DNA from: Methylobacterium sp. J-048
Lineage (GTDB): Bacteria; Pseudomonadota; Alphaproteobacteria; Rhizobiales; Beijerinckiaceae
Direction: 5' to 3'
DNA: 64,000 nt
Assembly: GCF_022829515.1 (NCBI RefSeq)
Contig: NZ_JAKSYL010000296.1
Coordinates: 1 to 64,000 of the forward strand
Positions 9,968 to 18,566 of the stretch are shown piece after piece (position 1 is the first letter of the stretch; the number at the start of each line of letters is the position of its first letter). Position numbers and translations under genes: made by a program. The notes beneath the pieces are model-generated. The model had not been told where the DNA came from and searched no databases. It was given only the letters and a program-made list of their open reading frames with translations.

Positions 9968-10006
9968 GTATTCATCAGACCGCTATCCAGTGCCGACCAG
10001 CGAATT

Positions 10007-10048
10007 GCCAAGTCTGCTTGGCTTGACCAGCCGTCGAGACGGTCAAGC
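10007..10048. promoter_or_regulatory. Two adjacent palindromes upstream of the PKS
   Basis: GCCAAG-TCTG-CTTGGC (10007-10022) abuts GCTTGACC-N12-GGTCAAGC (10021-10048), between the end of ugd and the PKS start. Neither has a T-tract. They could end ugd transcription or be operator sites for the PKS operon; the sequence does not decide. Confidence 0.4.
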
Positions 10049-10186
10049 GACCATGGAAATGCCACAGTTGCGCACCGTCGAACGGGCCCCGTCTACCGGC
10101 ATCGCGAGGGTTTTCCAAAGAGATCTTTGCTGCAACCTGCAGATCTGGCATCGCAATGCGACGACTCGACGCCATCCGGGCGACGT

Positions 10187-11542
10187 TCAAGACGCATCCG
10201 GACGCGCGTTATCCTTGGCGCTATCCTTGGATCGTCCGACGCCGCGATAGCTGAAACCGTGGCGTTCGGCCGTCTCGGGATCGTAGATGTTGCGCAGGTC
10301 GACCAGCACGGGCGCGGGCCCGGCGGACGCCATGATCTGACGCAGCCGGTCGAGGTCGAGGGCCCGGAAGGCGTTCCACTCGGTGACGATCACCAGGGCG
10401 TCGGCATCCTCCGCGCAGGCATAGGCGTTCTCGGCATAGTCCACGTCCGGCATCAGCGCGCGCGCCTGCTCCATCCCCTCCGGATCGTAGGCGCGGACCT
10501 TGGCGCCGGCATCCTGGAGCCCGGCCACGATCGACAGGGACGGCGCCTCGCGCATGTCGTCGGTGTCGGGCTTGAAGGTCAGGCCGAGCAGCGACACGGT
10601 CTTGCCCCGGACGCTGCCGCCGCAGGCCTTGATCACCTTGCGGGCCATGGCGCGCTTGCGCTGGTCGTTGACCGCCACCACGGTCTCGACCAGCCGCAGC
10701 GGCGTGCCGGCATCCTGGGCGGTCTTGACCAGGGCGAGCGTATCCTTGGGGAAGCACGAGCCGCCGTAGCCGGGACCGGCATGCAGGAACTTGCCGCCGA
10801 TCCGGTTGTCGAGGCCGATGCCGCGGGCGACCTGCTGCACGTCGGCACCGACTTCCTCGCACAGATCGGCGATCTCGTTGATGAAGGTGATCTTGGCGGC
10901 CAGGAACGCGTTGGCGGCGTACTTGGTCAGCTCCGCGGTGCGGCGGCTCGTCACCACGATCGGGGCGGCGTTGAGATAGAGCGGCCGGTAGACCTCGCGC
11001 ATCACCGCCTCGGCCCGGGGATCCTCGCTGCCGACCACGATGCGGTCGGGGCGCTTGAAGTCGGAGATCGCCGCGCCCTCGCGCAGGAATTCGGGGTTGG
11101 AGGCCACGGCGACGTCCGCCTCGGGCCGGATCTCGCGGATGATGCGCTCGACCTCGTCGCCGGTGCCCACCGGCACGGTCGACTTGGTCACCACCACGGT
11201 GAAGCCCGACAGCGCCCCGGCGATCTCCCGGGCCGCGTCGAACACGAAGGACAGGTCGGCGAAGCCGTCGCCCCGACGGGATGGGGTGCCCACCGCGATG
11301 AACACCGCGTCGGCCTCGGCCACCGCCTCCCGCAGGCTCGTCCCGAAGGCGAGCCGGCCTTGCCGGACGTTCTCGGCGACCAGGGCATCGAGGCCGGGCT
11401 CGTAAATCGGCATGCGGCCGTCGTTCAGGCTCGCGATCTTGCCCGGGTCGCGGTCGATGCAGACCACGCTGTGGCCGAAATCGGCCAGGCACGCTCCGGA
11501 GACCAGGCCGACATACCCGGCCCCAATCATCGCAATCCGCAT
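10187..11542 (-). CDS. ugd: UDP-glucose 6-dehydrogenase
   Basis: A 451-residue enzyme that oxidises UDP-glucose to UDP-glucuronate with two NAD+. It has the N-terminal Rossmann motif GAGYVGLVSG (7-16), the STVPVGT segment (121-127), and the catalytic Cys263 in GYGGSCFPKD. The start at 11542 is chosen because the fold begins there (MRIAMIGAGY) and a GGGAGG ribosome site lies just upstream; the open frame continues upstream to 11821 but has no domain. UDP-glucuronate feeds capsule, exopolysaccharide or LPS sugars. It lies on the same strand as the PKS pair, with a 219-bp gap, so it is probably a separate transcript. Confidence 0.95.
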   Translation of the reverse strand: MRIAMIGAGYVGLVSGACLADFGHSVVCIDRDPGKIASLNDGRMPIYEPGLDALVAENVRQGRLAFGTSLREAVAEADAVFIAVGTPSRRGDGFADLSFVFDAAREIAGALSGFTVVVTKSTVPVGTGDEVERIIREIRPEADVAVASNPEFLREGAAISDFKRPDRIVVGSEDPRAEAVMREVYRPLYLNAAPIVVTSRRTAELTKYAANAFLAAKITFINEIADLCEEVGADVQQVARGIGLDNRIGGKFLHAGPGYGGSCFPKDTLALVKTAQDAGTPLRLVETVVAVNDQRKRAMARKVIKACGGSVRGKTVSLLGLTFKPDTDDMREAPSLSIVAGLQDAGAKVRAYDPEGMEQARALMPDVDYAENAYACAEDADALVIVTEWNAFRALDLDRLRQIMASAGPAPVLVDLRNIYDPETAERHGFSYRGVGRSKDSAKDNARPDAS

Positions 11543-11867
11543 ACAGCCCTCCCGGCAGCCCGCCGCGCGGCTCGCTGCAATGCAGCATGATCCGGGACCA
11601 GCGGCGATGCAACCCGGACCGCTCGGCAGCGCCGGTTTCTGTCGCCAGCATGCAACACCGCGAAAACACGACTGTTTTTTGACAGCGCCGCCTCGGTCCG
11701 CTTGACGGCGGCCGGATCCTGTCGCCATCGCAAAACGCCAACCGGTGCGTTCGCGGCTTCGCAGCGCGGTCGGCTTCCTGTAGAAGCGCGCCCGCCGGCC
11801 GACGAGGCCGGGCGCCGCCAAGCCTCATCAAAAACAGGCCCCATCAAAAAATCGGCGAAGGACCACG
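11543..11867. other. Divergent intergenic region ugd/argB
   Basis: 325 bp hold the outward promoters of ugd and argB. I see no clear -35/-10 pair and no convincing small ORF. A GAAGGA ribosome site lies just before argB. Confidence 0.5.
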
Positions 11868-12761
11868 ATGACCGAATTGCCGAACGTGCACGTGCGCGCC
11901 GAAGTCCTGGCCCAGGCGCTGCCCCACATGCAGCGCTACGACCAGGAGATCGTGGTCATCAAGTATGGCGGCCACGCCATGGGCGACCGCGCGGCGGCGG
12001 AGGATTTCGCCGAGGACATCGTCCTGCTGGAGCAATCCGGCCTCAAGCCGATCGTGGTGCATGGCGGCGGGCCGCAGATCGGCAAGATGCTCGACCGGCT
12101 CGGCATCCAGTCAGAGTTCCGCGGCGGCCTGCGGGTCACCGACGAGGCCACCGTCGAGGTGGTCGAGATGGTCCTGGCGGGCTCGATCAACAAGCAGATC
12201 GTCGGCTGGATCTCGGCCGAGGGCGGCCGGGCCATCGGCCTGTGCGGCAAGGACGGCAACATGGTCCGCGCCAAGCGGGCCATGAAGACCGTGATCGACC
12301 CGGAGAATCACACCGAGCAGGCCGTCGATCTCGGCCTCGTCGGCGAGCCGGACCATGTCGAGCGCGGCGTCCTCGACGCGGTTCTGAAGGCGGAGTTGAT
12401 CCCGGTGCTGGCCCCGGTCGCCTACGGGGCGGACGGGCAGACCTACAACGTCAATGCCGACACCTTCGCGGGCGCCATCGCGGGGGCACTCCGGGCCAAG
12501 CGCCTGCTGCTGCTCACCGACGTCCCGGGCGTGCTCGACAAGGACAAGAAGCTGATCCCGGAGCTGACCGTGGAGGATTGCCGCCGCCTGATCGCCGACG
12601 GCACCATCACGGGCGGCATGATCCCCAAGATCGAGACCTGCATGTACGCGATCGAGCGCGGCGTGGAGGCGGTGGTCATCCTGGACGGCAAGGTCAACCA
12701 CGCGGTGCTGCTGGAGCTGTTCACCGATTACGGTGCCGGCACCCTGATCCGGCGGGGCTGA
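11868..12761 (+). CDS. argB: Acetylglutamate kinase
   Basis: A 297-residue amino-acid kinase that phosphorylates N-acetylglutamate with ATP, the second step of arginine synthesis. Visible marks are VIKYGGHAMG near residue 30 (ATP-binding lysine and glycines), VVHGGGPQIGKML (substrate loop), NVNADTFAGAIAGAL and the LLLLTDVPGVLD segment. The length is normal for the family, which is often feedback-inhibited by arginine. It has a good ribosome site. The next gene starts 284 bp further on, so no tight operon is seen. Confidence 0.97.
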   Translation: MTELPNVHVRAEVLAQALPHMQRYDQEIVVIKYGGHAMGDRAAAEDFAEDIVLLEQSGLKPIVVHGGGPQIGKMLDRLGIQSEFRGGLRVTDEATVEVVEMVLAGSINKQIVGWISAEGGRAIGLCGKDGNMVRAKRAMKTVIDPENHTEQAVDLGLVGEPDHVERGVLDAVLKAELIPVLAPVAYGADGQTYNVNADTFAGAIAGALRAKRLLLLTDVPGVLDKDKKLIPELTVEDCRRLIADGTITGGMIPKIETCMYAIERGVEAVVILDGKVNHAVLLELFTDYGAGTLIRRG

Positions 12762-13045
12762 GCCCCCGCCGCCCTGCGGGACGACGACCAGGCGAATCGG
12801 ACGCGGAAACCTCCGCACCGGCCATGCATTTTCGTCGTCCCGGCTCAGCCTCGCGCAAGCCAGCCTTGCAAGCTTGGCGGTGCCCGCCTATCGATTCCGA
12901 AGGGATGTGAAGCGCTCACGACTGAATCGGACTTGGATCCGGCAGACATGCGCGCGTCATGACAAAGACTTAGTGCCAGGGTCGATTGCACCGCGATCGG
13001 GTCAAGCCCAAGAGTCACCCGGAATCCGGATTGCAAAGGCACACG

Positions 13046-13801
13046 GTGCACCACCCGGAGAAAGCCCAGTTCACCACCCCCGCGTCCCGGGGGTTTACCG
13101 ATGTCGACACCTGGGTGTTCGACCTCGACAACACGCTCTATCCGAGCGACGCGCAGGTCTGGCCGCAGGTGGACGAGCGCATCACCCTCTACGTGATGCG
13201 CCTCTACGGGCTCGACGGCATCTCGGCGCGCGCCCTGCAGAAATACTTCTACCATCGCTACGGCACGACCCTGACGGCGCTGCTGGCGGAGGACGGGGTC
13301 GACCCGCACGACTTCCTCGATTTCGCCCACGACATCGATCACTCGACGATCAAGCTCGACCAGGACCTCGGCGACGCGATCGAGCGGCTGCCCGGGCGCA
13401 AGCTGATCCTGACCAACGGGTCGCGCCGGCACGCCGAGAACGTCGCGGCCAAGCTCGGCATCCTCGACCATTTCGAGGACGTGTTCGACATCGCCGCCGC
13501 CAATTTCGTCCCCAAGCCCGAGCGCTCGACCTACGAGCGCTTCCTGGCGGCCCACGACGTCGAACCGACCCGGGCGGTCCTGTTCGAGGACATCGCCCGC
13601 AACCTCGCGGTGCCGCACGATCTCGGCATGGCCACCGTGCTGGTGGTCCCCAAGATCGTCGATCCCTATCGCGAGGCCTTCGAGCAGGAGGCGGTGCGCG
13701 AGTCGCATATCGACCACATCACGGACGATCTGGCCGCCTTCCTGTCCGCCTGCGTGCTGCCCCAGGTTGCAGGCGCAGCGCCGGGAGCGGATCGCCCCTG
13801 A
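13046..13801 (+). CDS. HAD-family pyrimidine 5'-nucleotidase-like phosphatase
   Basis: A HAD hydrolase of the yeast SDT1-like type annotated as pyrimidine 5'-nucleotidase, about 251 residues from the GTG at 13046. Motif I is VFDLDNTLY with Asp26 and Asp28, motif II is ILTNGS, motif III contains the lysine of FVPKPERS, and motif IV is LFEDIARNL. An AAAGG site precedes this GTG; TTG codons at 13031 and 12986 are alternatives adding 5 or 20 residues without domain content. The substrate is not determined by sequence; dephosphorylation of UMP/CMP or damaged nucleotides is the family role. Confidence 0.85.
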   Translation: MHHPEKAQFTTPASRGFTDVDTWVFDLDNTLYPSDAQVWPQVDERITLYVMRLYGLDGISARALQKYFYHRYGTTLTALLAEDGVDPHDFLDFAHDIDHSTIKLDQDLGDAIERLPGRKLILTNGSRRHAENVAAKLGILDHFEDVFDIAAANFVPKPERSTYERFLAAHDVEPTRAVLFEDIARNLAVPHDLGMATVLVVPKIVDPYREAFEQEAVRESHIDHITDDLAAFLSACVLPQVAGAAPGADRP

Positions 13802-13936
13802 CCGGGCGACGCGGATCCGCAATCGACAAGCCGGCGGCGATCCTGTAGAGAGCCGCCCAACTCACAACAGGATCGCCGAAATCCTGGTGCCGGCCGCCCA
13901 TGAGGGGCAGCACGGCGCAACGGCTGGAGCTATGCC

Positions 13937-14341
13937 ATGAACATCATCGAGCAGCTGGAGCGCGAGGAAGTCGCGCGCCTGGCCAAGACCATTCCCGATT
14001 TCGAGCCGGGCGACACGCTCATCGTCAACGTCCGCGTCAAGGAAGGCGAGCGCACCCGCGTCCAGGCCTACGAGGGCGTCTGCATCGGCCGCCAGGGCGG
14101 CGGCCTCAACGAGAGCTTCACGGTCCGCAAGATCTCCTACGGCGAGGGCGTCGAGCGCGTCTTCCCGGTGCACTCGCCGATGATCGATTCGATCAAGGTC
14201 GTCCGCCGCGGCAAGGTGCGCCGGGCCAAGCTGTACTACCTGCGCGACCGCCGCGGGAAGTCGGCCCGCATCGTCGAGCGTACCGACCGCTACAAGACCA
14301 AGGACGCCGCGAAGGGCGCGACGCCCGCCGCCGCCGAGTAA
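13937..14341 (+). CDS. rplS: 50S ribosomal protein L19
   Basis: A 134-residue L19 protein at the 30S-50S interface. The family signature is clear: the N-terminal helix (MNIIEQLEREE), the SH3-like barrel with KEGERTRVQAYEGVCI, VERVFPVHSP and the basic VRRGKVRRAKLYYLR stretch, followed by an Ala-rich tail. In many bacteria rplS follows rpsP-rimM-trmD; here none of these is present and the upstream gene is a HAD phosphatase. A strong terminator follows. Confidence 0.97.
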   Translation: MNIIEQLEREEVARLAKTIPDFEPGDTLIVNVRVKEGERTRVQAYEGVCIGRQGGGLNESFTVRKISYGEGVERVFPVHSPMIDSIKVVRRGKVRRAKLYYLRDRRGKSARIVERTDRYKTKDAAKGATPAAAE

Positions 14342-14388
14342 GAATAGGGACGCCTCCGGCTCGCGGCCGGGGGAACCCGAGGTTTTTC

Positions 14389-14421
14389 AACCGGTCCGGC
14401 TCCAGCCGGGCCGGTTTTTTT
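14389..14421 (+). terminator. Rho-independent terminator of rplS
   Basis: A 13-bp stem with one G-U pair (14389-14401 and 14404-14416) is followed by a run of seven T ending at 14421. It separates rplS from the convergent chemoreceptor gene. Confidence 0.9.
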
Positions 14422-14430
14422 GCGGTCCGG

Positions 14431-16119
14431 TCAGGCGGCCCGGACGCGGTCGAGGAAGCCTGTGATCTCCGCGGAGAGCCGTCCGGACTTCTGCGACAGC
14501 TCGGCCGCGGCACCCAGCACCTGCTCGGCCGCCTGTCCGGATTCCCTGGCGGCGGTCGAGACATCGGCGATGTTGCCCGTCACCGTGCTGGTGCCGTCCG
14601 CCGCCTGCGCGACGCTGCGCACGATCTCGCCGGTGGTCGCTTCCTGCTCCTCGATCGCGGCCGCGACGCTGGTGGCTAGCGTGTTGACCTCGGCGACGGT
14701 GCGGCCGATCTCCTGGATCGCCTCGACCGCCTGCCGGGTCGAAGCCTGCACGGCTCCGATCCGGGTCGCGATCTCCGCCGTCGCCTGCGCGGTCTGGTTG
14801 GCGAGGTCCTTCACCTCGGAGGCGACCACCGCGTAGCCGCGCCCGGCCTCGCCGGCTCGGGCCGCTTCGATCGTGGCGTTGAGGGCCAGGAGATTCGTCT
14901 GGCCGGCGATCGCCGCGATCATGCTCGCCACGGCGCCGATCTTCTCCGCGCCCTCGGCCAGGTCGCGCACGATCGCGTCGGTGCGCTGCGCTTCCGTCGC
15001 CGCCTGCGCGGTCATGGCCGAGGAGCGCGCCATCTGGCCGGAGATCTCCCGAATGGTCGTCGACATCTCCTCGGTCGCCGCAGCCACGGTCTGTACGCTC
15101 GCCGAGGTCTCCTGCGCGGCCTCGGCGACATGGGCCGAACGCGCGCTGGTCTGCGCCGCGCTCTGCGCCATCGTGGCGGCATTGGCCTGCATCTCCGTGG
15201 CGGCGGAGGTCAGACCCTGCATCAGAGTCCCGGCGCTGCCCTCGAACTGCCGGGTGAGGGCATCGAGGGCCTGAGCCCGCTCGATCTTGGCCTCGGCGTC
15301 CCGCGCGGCGGCCACATCCATCTCGCCCTTGGCGACCAGGGCCTGGCGGAACACCTCGACGGTGCCGGCCATCCGGCCGATCTCGTCCCACCGGTCGGCG
15401 TCGGAGACCGGGCTCGTGATGTCGCCGTCCGCGAGCGCCTGCATCCGCCGGTGCAAGCGGCCGAACGGGCGGGTGATGCTGCGCGCGACCAGAACCGATC
15501 CGAGCACCGACAGCGCCAGCACGCCCAAGAGCAGACCGACCACCGTGATCGCCGCCGACCGGAACGCCTCCGTGATGTCGTCGGTATAGGCGCCGGTGGT
15601 GATGACAAGATCCCAGGGTTTGAACCGAGCCGAGAACGCTATCTTTGTGGACACACCGTCCCGCCCGGGACGGGGGAAGTCGTATCTGGCCACCAGGGTG
15701 TCGGACGTCTTAACGCCATCGACGACCAGACGCGTGATCTTTACACCGTTAACCTCGAAATCCATCCGGTTCTTGCCGAGGATCGAGCGGTCGGGCACGG
15801 CGACGGCGACGCCGTCCATCGTGTAGATCGAGATGTAGTTGGATCCGCCATCGTAGCGCATCGCCATGGTTGATTCGGTCAGCTCCGTCAGGGCGGCCTC
15901 CTTGGTCATGGCGCCCGACTTGACCCGCCCGTCGAGGGCCTGGGCATGGGACACGACCAACTCGACCATATAGCGTAGAGATTGAGTCCGAACCGCAATC
16001 ATCTCTTGATAATAAAAATATAGACCCCCAACACCAATCAATACGATCAATAAGGCCGGCGACAAAGCGATCACGGCGATACGACGCGACAGACTCAGAT
16101 GCAGAAGAGAATTTTTCAT
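14431..16119 (-). CDS. Methyl-accepting chemotaxis protein with single Cache domain
   Basis: A 562-residue transmembrane chemoreceptor. TM1 lies at about 13-36, then a periplasmic single-Cache (sCache_2) sensor to about 190 with the typical YISIYTMDG and WDLVITTGAYTDD segments. TM2 at about 190-212 is followed by HAMP and a long cytoplasmic signalling helix bundle whose hairpin tip contains IAGQTNLLALNATIEAARAG, the CheA/CheW contact region. No C-terminal CheR pentapeptide is seen. The first 120 bp of the gene and its upstream DNA are clearly AT-richer than the rest. The Cache ligand cannot be predicted; small carboxylates are common for this class. Confidence 0.93.
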   Translation of the reverse strand: MKNSLLHLSLSRRIAVIALSPALLIVLIGVGGLYFYYQEMIAVRTQSLRYMVELVVSHAQALDGRVKSGAMTKEAALTELTESTMAMRYDGGSNYISIYTMDGVAVAVPDRSILGKNRMDFEVNGVKITRLVVDGVKTSDTLVARYDFPRPGRDGVSTKIAFSARFKPWDLVITTGAYTDDITEAFRSAAITVVGLLLGVLALSVLGSVLVARSITRPFGRLHRRMQALADGDITSPVSDADRWDEIGRMAGTVEVFRQALVAKGEMDVAAARDAEAKIERAQALDALTRQFEGSAGTLMQGLTSAATEMQANAATMAQSAAQTSARSAHVAEAAQETSASVQTVAAATEEMSTTIREISGQMARSSAMTAQAATEAQRTDAIVRDLAEGAEKIGAVASMIAAIAGQTNLLALNATIEAARAGEAGRGYAVVASEVKDLANQTAQATAEIATRIGAVQASTRQAVEAIQEIGRTVAEVNTLATSVAAAIEEQEATTGEIVRSVAQAADGTSTVTGNIADVSTAARESGQAAEQVLGAAAELSQKSGRLSAEITGFLDRVRAA

Positions 16120-16170
16120 ATCAAATCAGACCCAACGGGCACCTAGGACTTCTATAATACGCAATATCTT

Positions 16171-16193
16171 TCGGATTCAAAATTCGAATCCGA
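16171..16193. promoter_or_regulatory. Palindrome upstream of the Cache chemoreceptor
   Basis: TCGGATTC (16171-16178) and GAATCCGA (16186-16193) form an 8-bp inverted repeat with a 7-nt AT-rich spacer, 52-74 bp upstream of the minus-strand start. It is a possible operator; the binding protein is unknown. Confidence 0.4.
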
Positions 16194-16521
16194 CGAAATC
16201 GTATTCAGAAACCGCGATAGTTTGCAATTTTTGTATAAATATAAAAAGATTATCTTATCAATTTATTCGGAATTATTTGTGATGTACGGTGATTCGAACG
16301 CGCATGACGAATTTAATTAGCCCACGAAAATTAATCCGATCGCGAGGCGAGATCTAGTTCGACGCCCGCATCGCAGTACGGCGCAGCGCCGGAGCGCTTG
16401 CCGCAGACGCCGGGTCCTTGCAGCGGCCGCTCTTTCAACCTCCCCGTCACTCCGGGCTCCGCTTCGCGGCCCTGCAATGATGGGGTTGGTGCCGACACGA
16501 CGGAGCCGGTCTCAAACCCGT

Positions 16522-16552
16522 GGGACGGGGGCATTTTTCATGCCTCCGTCCC
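16522..16552. terminator. Intergenic hairpin
   Basis: GGGACGGGGGCAT (16522-16534) pairs with ATGCCTCCGTCCC (16540-16552) with one mismatch and a TTTTC loop. It has no T-tail, so terminator function is uncertain; it may be part of a repeat element. Confidence 0.4.
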
Positions 16553-16661
16553 TCCCGCCTTGCATCAGGCCGTTGTCCTGCCTGGAGAGCGAACGGCTCG
16601 ATCCGGCGACCCTGTAGGTATGGATCGAAGCGATGGATGGAATTGGCAACACGCTTCGCGT

Positions 16662-16703
16662 GCGGCCTGATCCAAACACCTTGAAAGGGCTGGATCGAAG
16701 ACC
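16662..16703 (-). repeat. Dispersed intergenic repeat, copy 1
   Basis: On the minus strand this 42-bp stretch matches 63848-63889 at 37 of 42 positions, with a core of 24 identical bases. Both copies are intergenic. Confidence 0.7.
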
Positions 16704-16817
16704 TCCTGCGAGTCAGGGCGATAGGCAGCGGAGCTGCGGGGACTTCGCCCCCGATCCTTGCCAAAGAGCTTCAAGCCCTGCGGACACCCACATTCACGCT
16801 TAGCGAGCCGGTCGGGA

Positions 16818-18011
16818 TCAACTCCCGCGCAGGGCCTCCAGAACCTTGCCGCCGGGGCGGCCCGTGGGATTCATGCCGAGCTTGCGCTCCACGTCCTTGA
16901 TCGCGTCCCGGGTCTTCTGGCCGACCTTGCCGTCCGGCTCGCCGACATCGTAGCCGCGGGCGGCCAGCCGTGTCTGGAGGTCGCGCCGCTCGGCCCGGGA
17001 CAGGGGCGGATCGTCGGTGGGCCAGGCGGCCTGGACGCCGGCCTTGCCGCGCAGGCGGTCGGACAGGACCGCGATGGCGAGCCCGTAGGATTCGGCCGCG
17101 TTGTACGAGTAGATCGCGTCGAAGTTCCGGGTGACCAGGAAGGCCGGCCCGTCGATTCCGGCGGGCGCGATGATGCCGGCCGGTCCCTCGCCCGAGAGCG
17201 GGCGGCCGTCCACCCGGGTCACGCCGAGGGAGGCCCAATGGGCGATCGGCTTCTTGTTCTTGCGCCCGGCCGCGCCGACGCTGAAGCTGCGGGGCAGCTT
17301 CACCTCGTAGCCCCAGACCTGGCCGTTCTGCCACTTGGCCACATGCAGGAAGTTGGCCGTGGAACCGACCGCGTCGGCCACCGAATCGACCACGTCGCGC
17401 CGCCCGTCGCCGTCGCCGTCGACCGCGAGCCGGTGATAGGTGGTCGGCATGAACTGGGTCTGGCCGAAGGCGCCGGCCCAGGAGCCGGTCAGCCGCTCGG
17501 GCGCGATGTCGCCGCGCTCGATGATCCGCAGAGTGGCGATCAGCTCGCCCCGGAAGAAGTCGCGGCGACGGTTGTTCGAGCAGGCGAGCGTCGCCAGCGA
17601 CTGCACCAGGGGCATCTTGCCGAGGTTCTTACCGAAATTCGATTCGACGCCCCAGACTGCCGCGATCGTGTAGCGGTCGACCCCGTAGCGCGATTCGGCC
17701 TGGGCCAGGGCGGCCGCGTTCTGCCGCATGGCCGCACGCCCGTCCTCGACCCGCTCGTCATCCACGAGCGCCGCCATGTAGTCCCAGATCGGCGTCTTGA
17801 ACTCGGGCTGCGCCTGCGAGAGCTCGATCACCTTGTCGTCGTAGCTGATGCCGCGGGTGGCCGCCTGGAAGGTCTGGGCCGACACCCCGGCCGCCGCCGC
17901 CTGCCCCTGGATGCCCGCGAGGCAGGAGTCGAAATCGGCGCGCGCCGGCATCGCGGCGAGGCCCACGAGCAGCCCGAGCGCGACGCCCGATCCGAGGGAG
18001 TGATTCCGCAT
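16818..18011 (-). CDS. Lytic murein transglycosylase (MltB/GH103 family) with peptidoglycan-binding domain
   Basis: About 397 residues from the ATG at 18011; the frame is open further upstream but the signal peptide begins here (MRNHSLGSGV, cleavage after about residue 25, APARA). The catalytic domain cleaves the MurNAc-GlcNAc bond, forming 1,6-anhydro ends; the catalytic glutamate is in VWGVESNFG and the family motif AGAFGQTQFMP follows. A C-terminal PG_binding_1 domain occupies about residues 335-397 (LQTRLAARGYDVGEPDGKVG). No lipobox is seen, so it is probably a soluble periplasmic form. It stands alone between two chemoreceptor genes. Confidence 0.93.
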   Translation of the reverse strand: MRNHSLGSGVALGLLVGLAAMPARADFDSCLAGIQGQAAAAGVSAQTFQAATRGISYDDKVIELSQAQPEFKTPIWDYMAALVDDERVEDGRAAMRQNAAALAQAESRYGVDRYTIAAVWGVESNFGKNLGKMPLVQSLATLACSNNRRRDFFRGELIATLRIIERGDIAPERLTGSWAGAFGQTQFMPTTYHRLAVDGDGDGRRDVVDSVADAVGSTANFLHVAKWQNGQVWGYEVKLPRSFSVGAAGRKNKKPIAHWASLGVTRVDGRPLSGEGPAGIIAPAGIDGPAFLVTRNFDAIYSYNAAESYGLAIAVLSDRLRGKAGVQAAWPTDDPPLSRAERRDLQTRLAARGYDVGEPDGKVGQKTRDAIKDVERKLGMNPTGRPGGKVLEALRGS

Positions 18012-18566
18012 CCTGGCGTTCCCGTTCGACGTCCGTTGTCTGGCAGCCGAATCAGGCAATACCAGGGTTAAGGACCGGTTAGGTCGCGCGTGACGGCCGT
18101 CCGCGTTTGCGGGCGAGCAGGTCATCGATCGTCCGGGCGCGCGGCCTCCGGGTGACGGCAAGGCGACGGCAAGCCCTGCCGCCTTCGCGGAAGCGCGAGG
18201 CCACGGGATTTTTGCTCGAAGCGGGCCCGCTTCCGTCGAGAGCCTTTCAGAGGCCGTGCGCCCCTTCCCTCCGGGCCCCGGCCTGCTTGAACCCCGGCGG
18301 CTGCCGTATGGTCCCGCATCCTTGTTTATCCAGCTCGAATAGGAACGATCTAGTGATATCCGGATTTCTTATCTCGATCATACAAATATTGAATCGAAAG
18401 ATAATTTTTATAATAATTATCAGAGCAATATATGCAAATAAGATCATTAGAGAAATTTACTTCGCCGCGTCATACAAATTACCACGATCCTTGACGGCAA
18501 TTGATTAATTCACGACCGTACATATGGACAGGAATCATTCTCATCGGATCGGGAGGAACACGAATT
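18012..18566. other. Intergenic region with AT-rich segment before the CHASE3 chemoreceptor
   Basis: 555 bp. Positions 18012-18345 are GC-rich without a clear gene. Positions 18350-18530 are strongly AT-rich and contain an inverted repeat GATAATT/AATTATC (arms 18400-18406 and 18415-18421). This half probably holds the chemoreceptor promoter; I could not choose a -35/-10 pair with confidence. Confidence 0.5.

Larger units (their letters stand above)
16120..16817. other. Long intergenic region, AT-rich half and repeat-bearing half
   Basis: 698 bp without a credible gene. Positions 16120-16330 are strongly AT-rich for this genome and include the chemoreceptor promoter side. Positions 16331-16817 return to high GC and hold a 13-bp-stem hairpin and one copy of a dispersed repeat. 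Confidence 0.6.

Noticed and set aside
16285..16305. A tRNA-like GATTCGAAC motif
   Set aside because: No cloverleaf arms could be built around it; no tRNA gene was found anywhere in the window.
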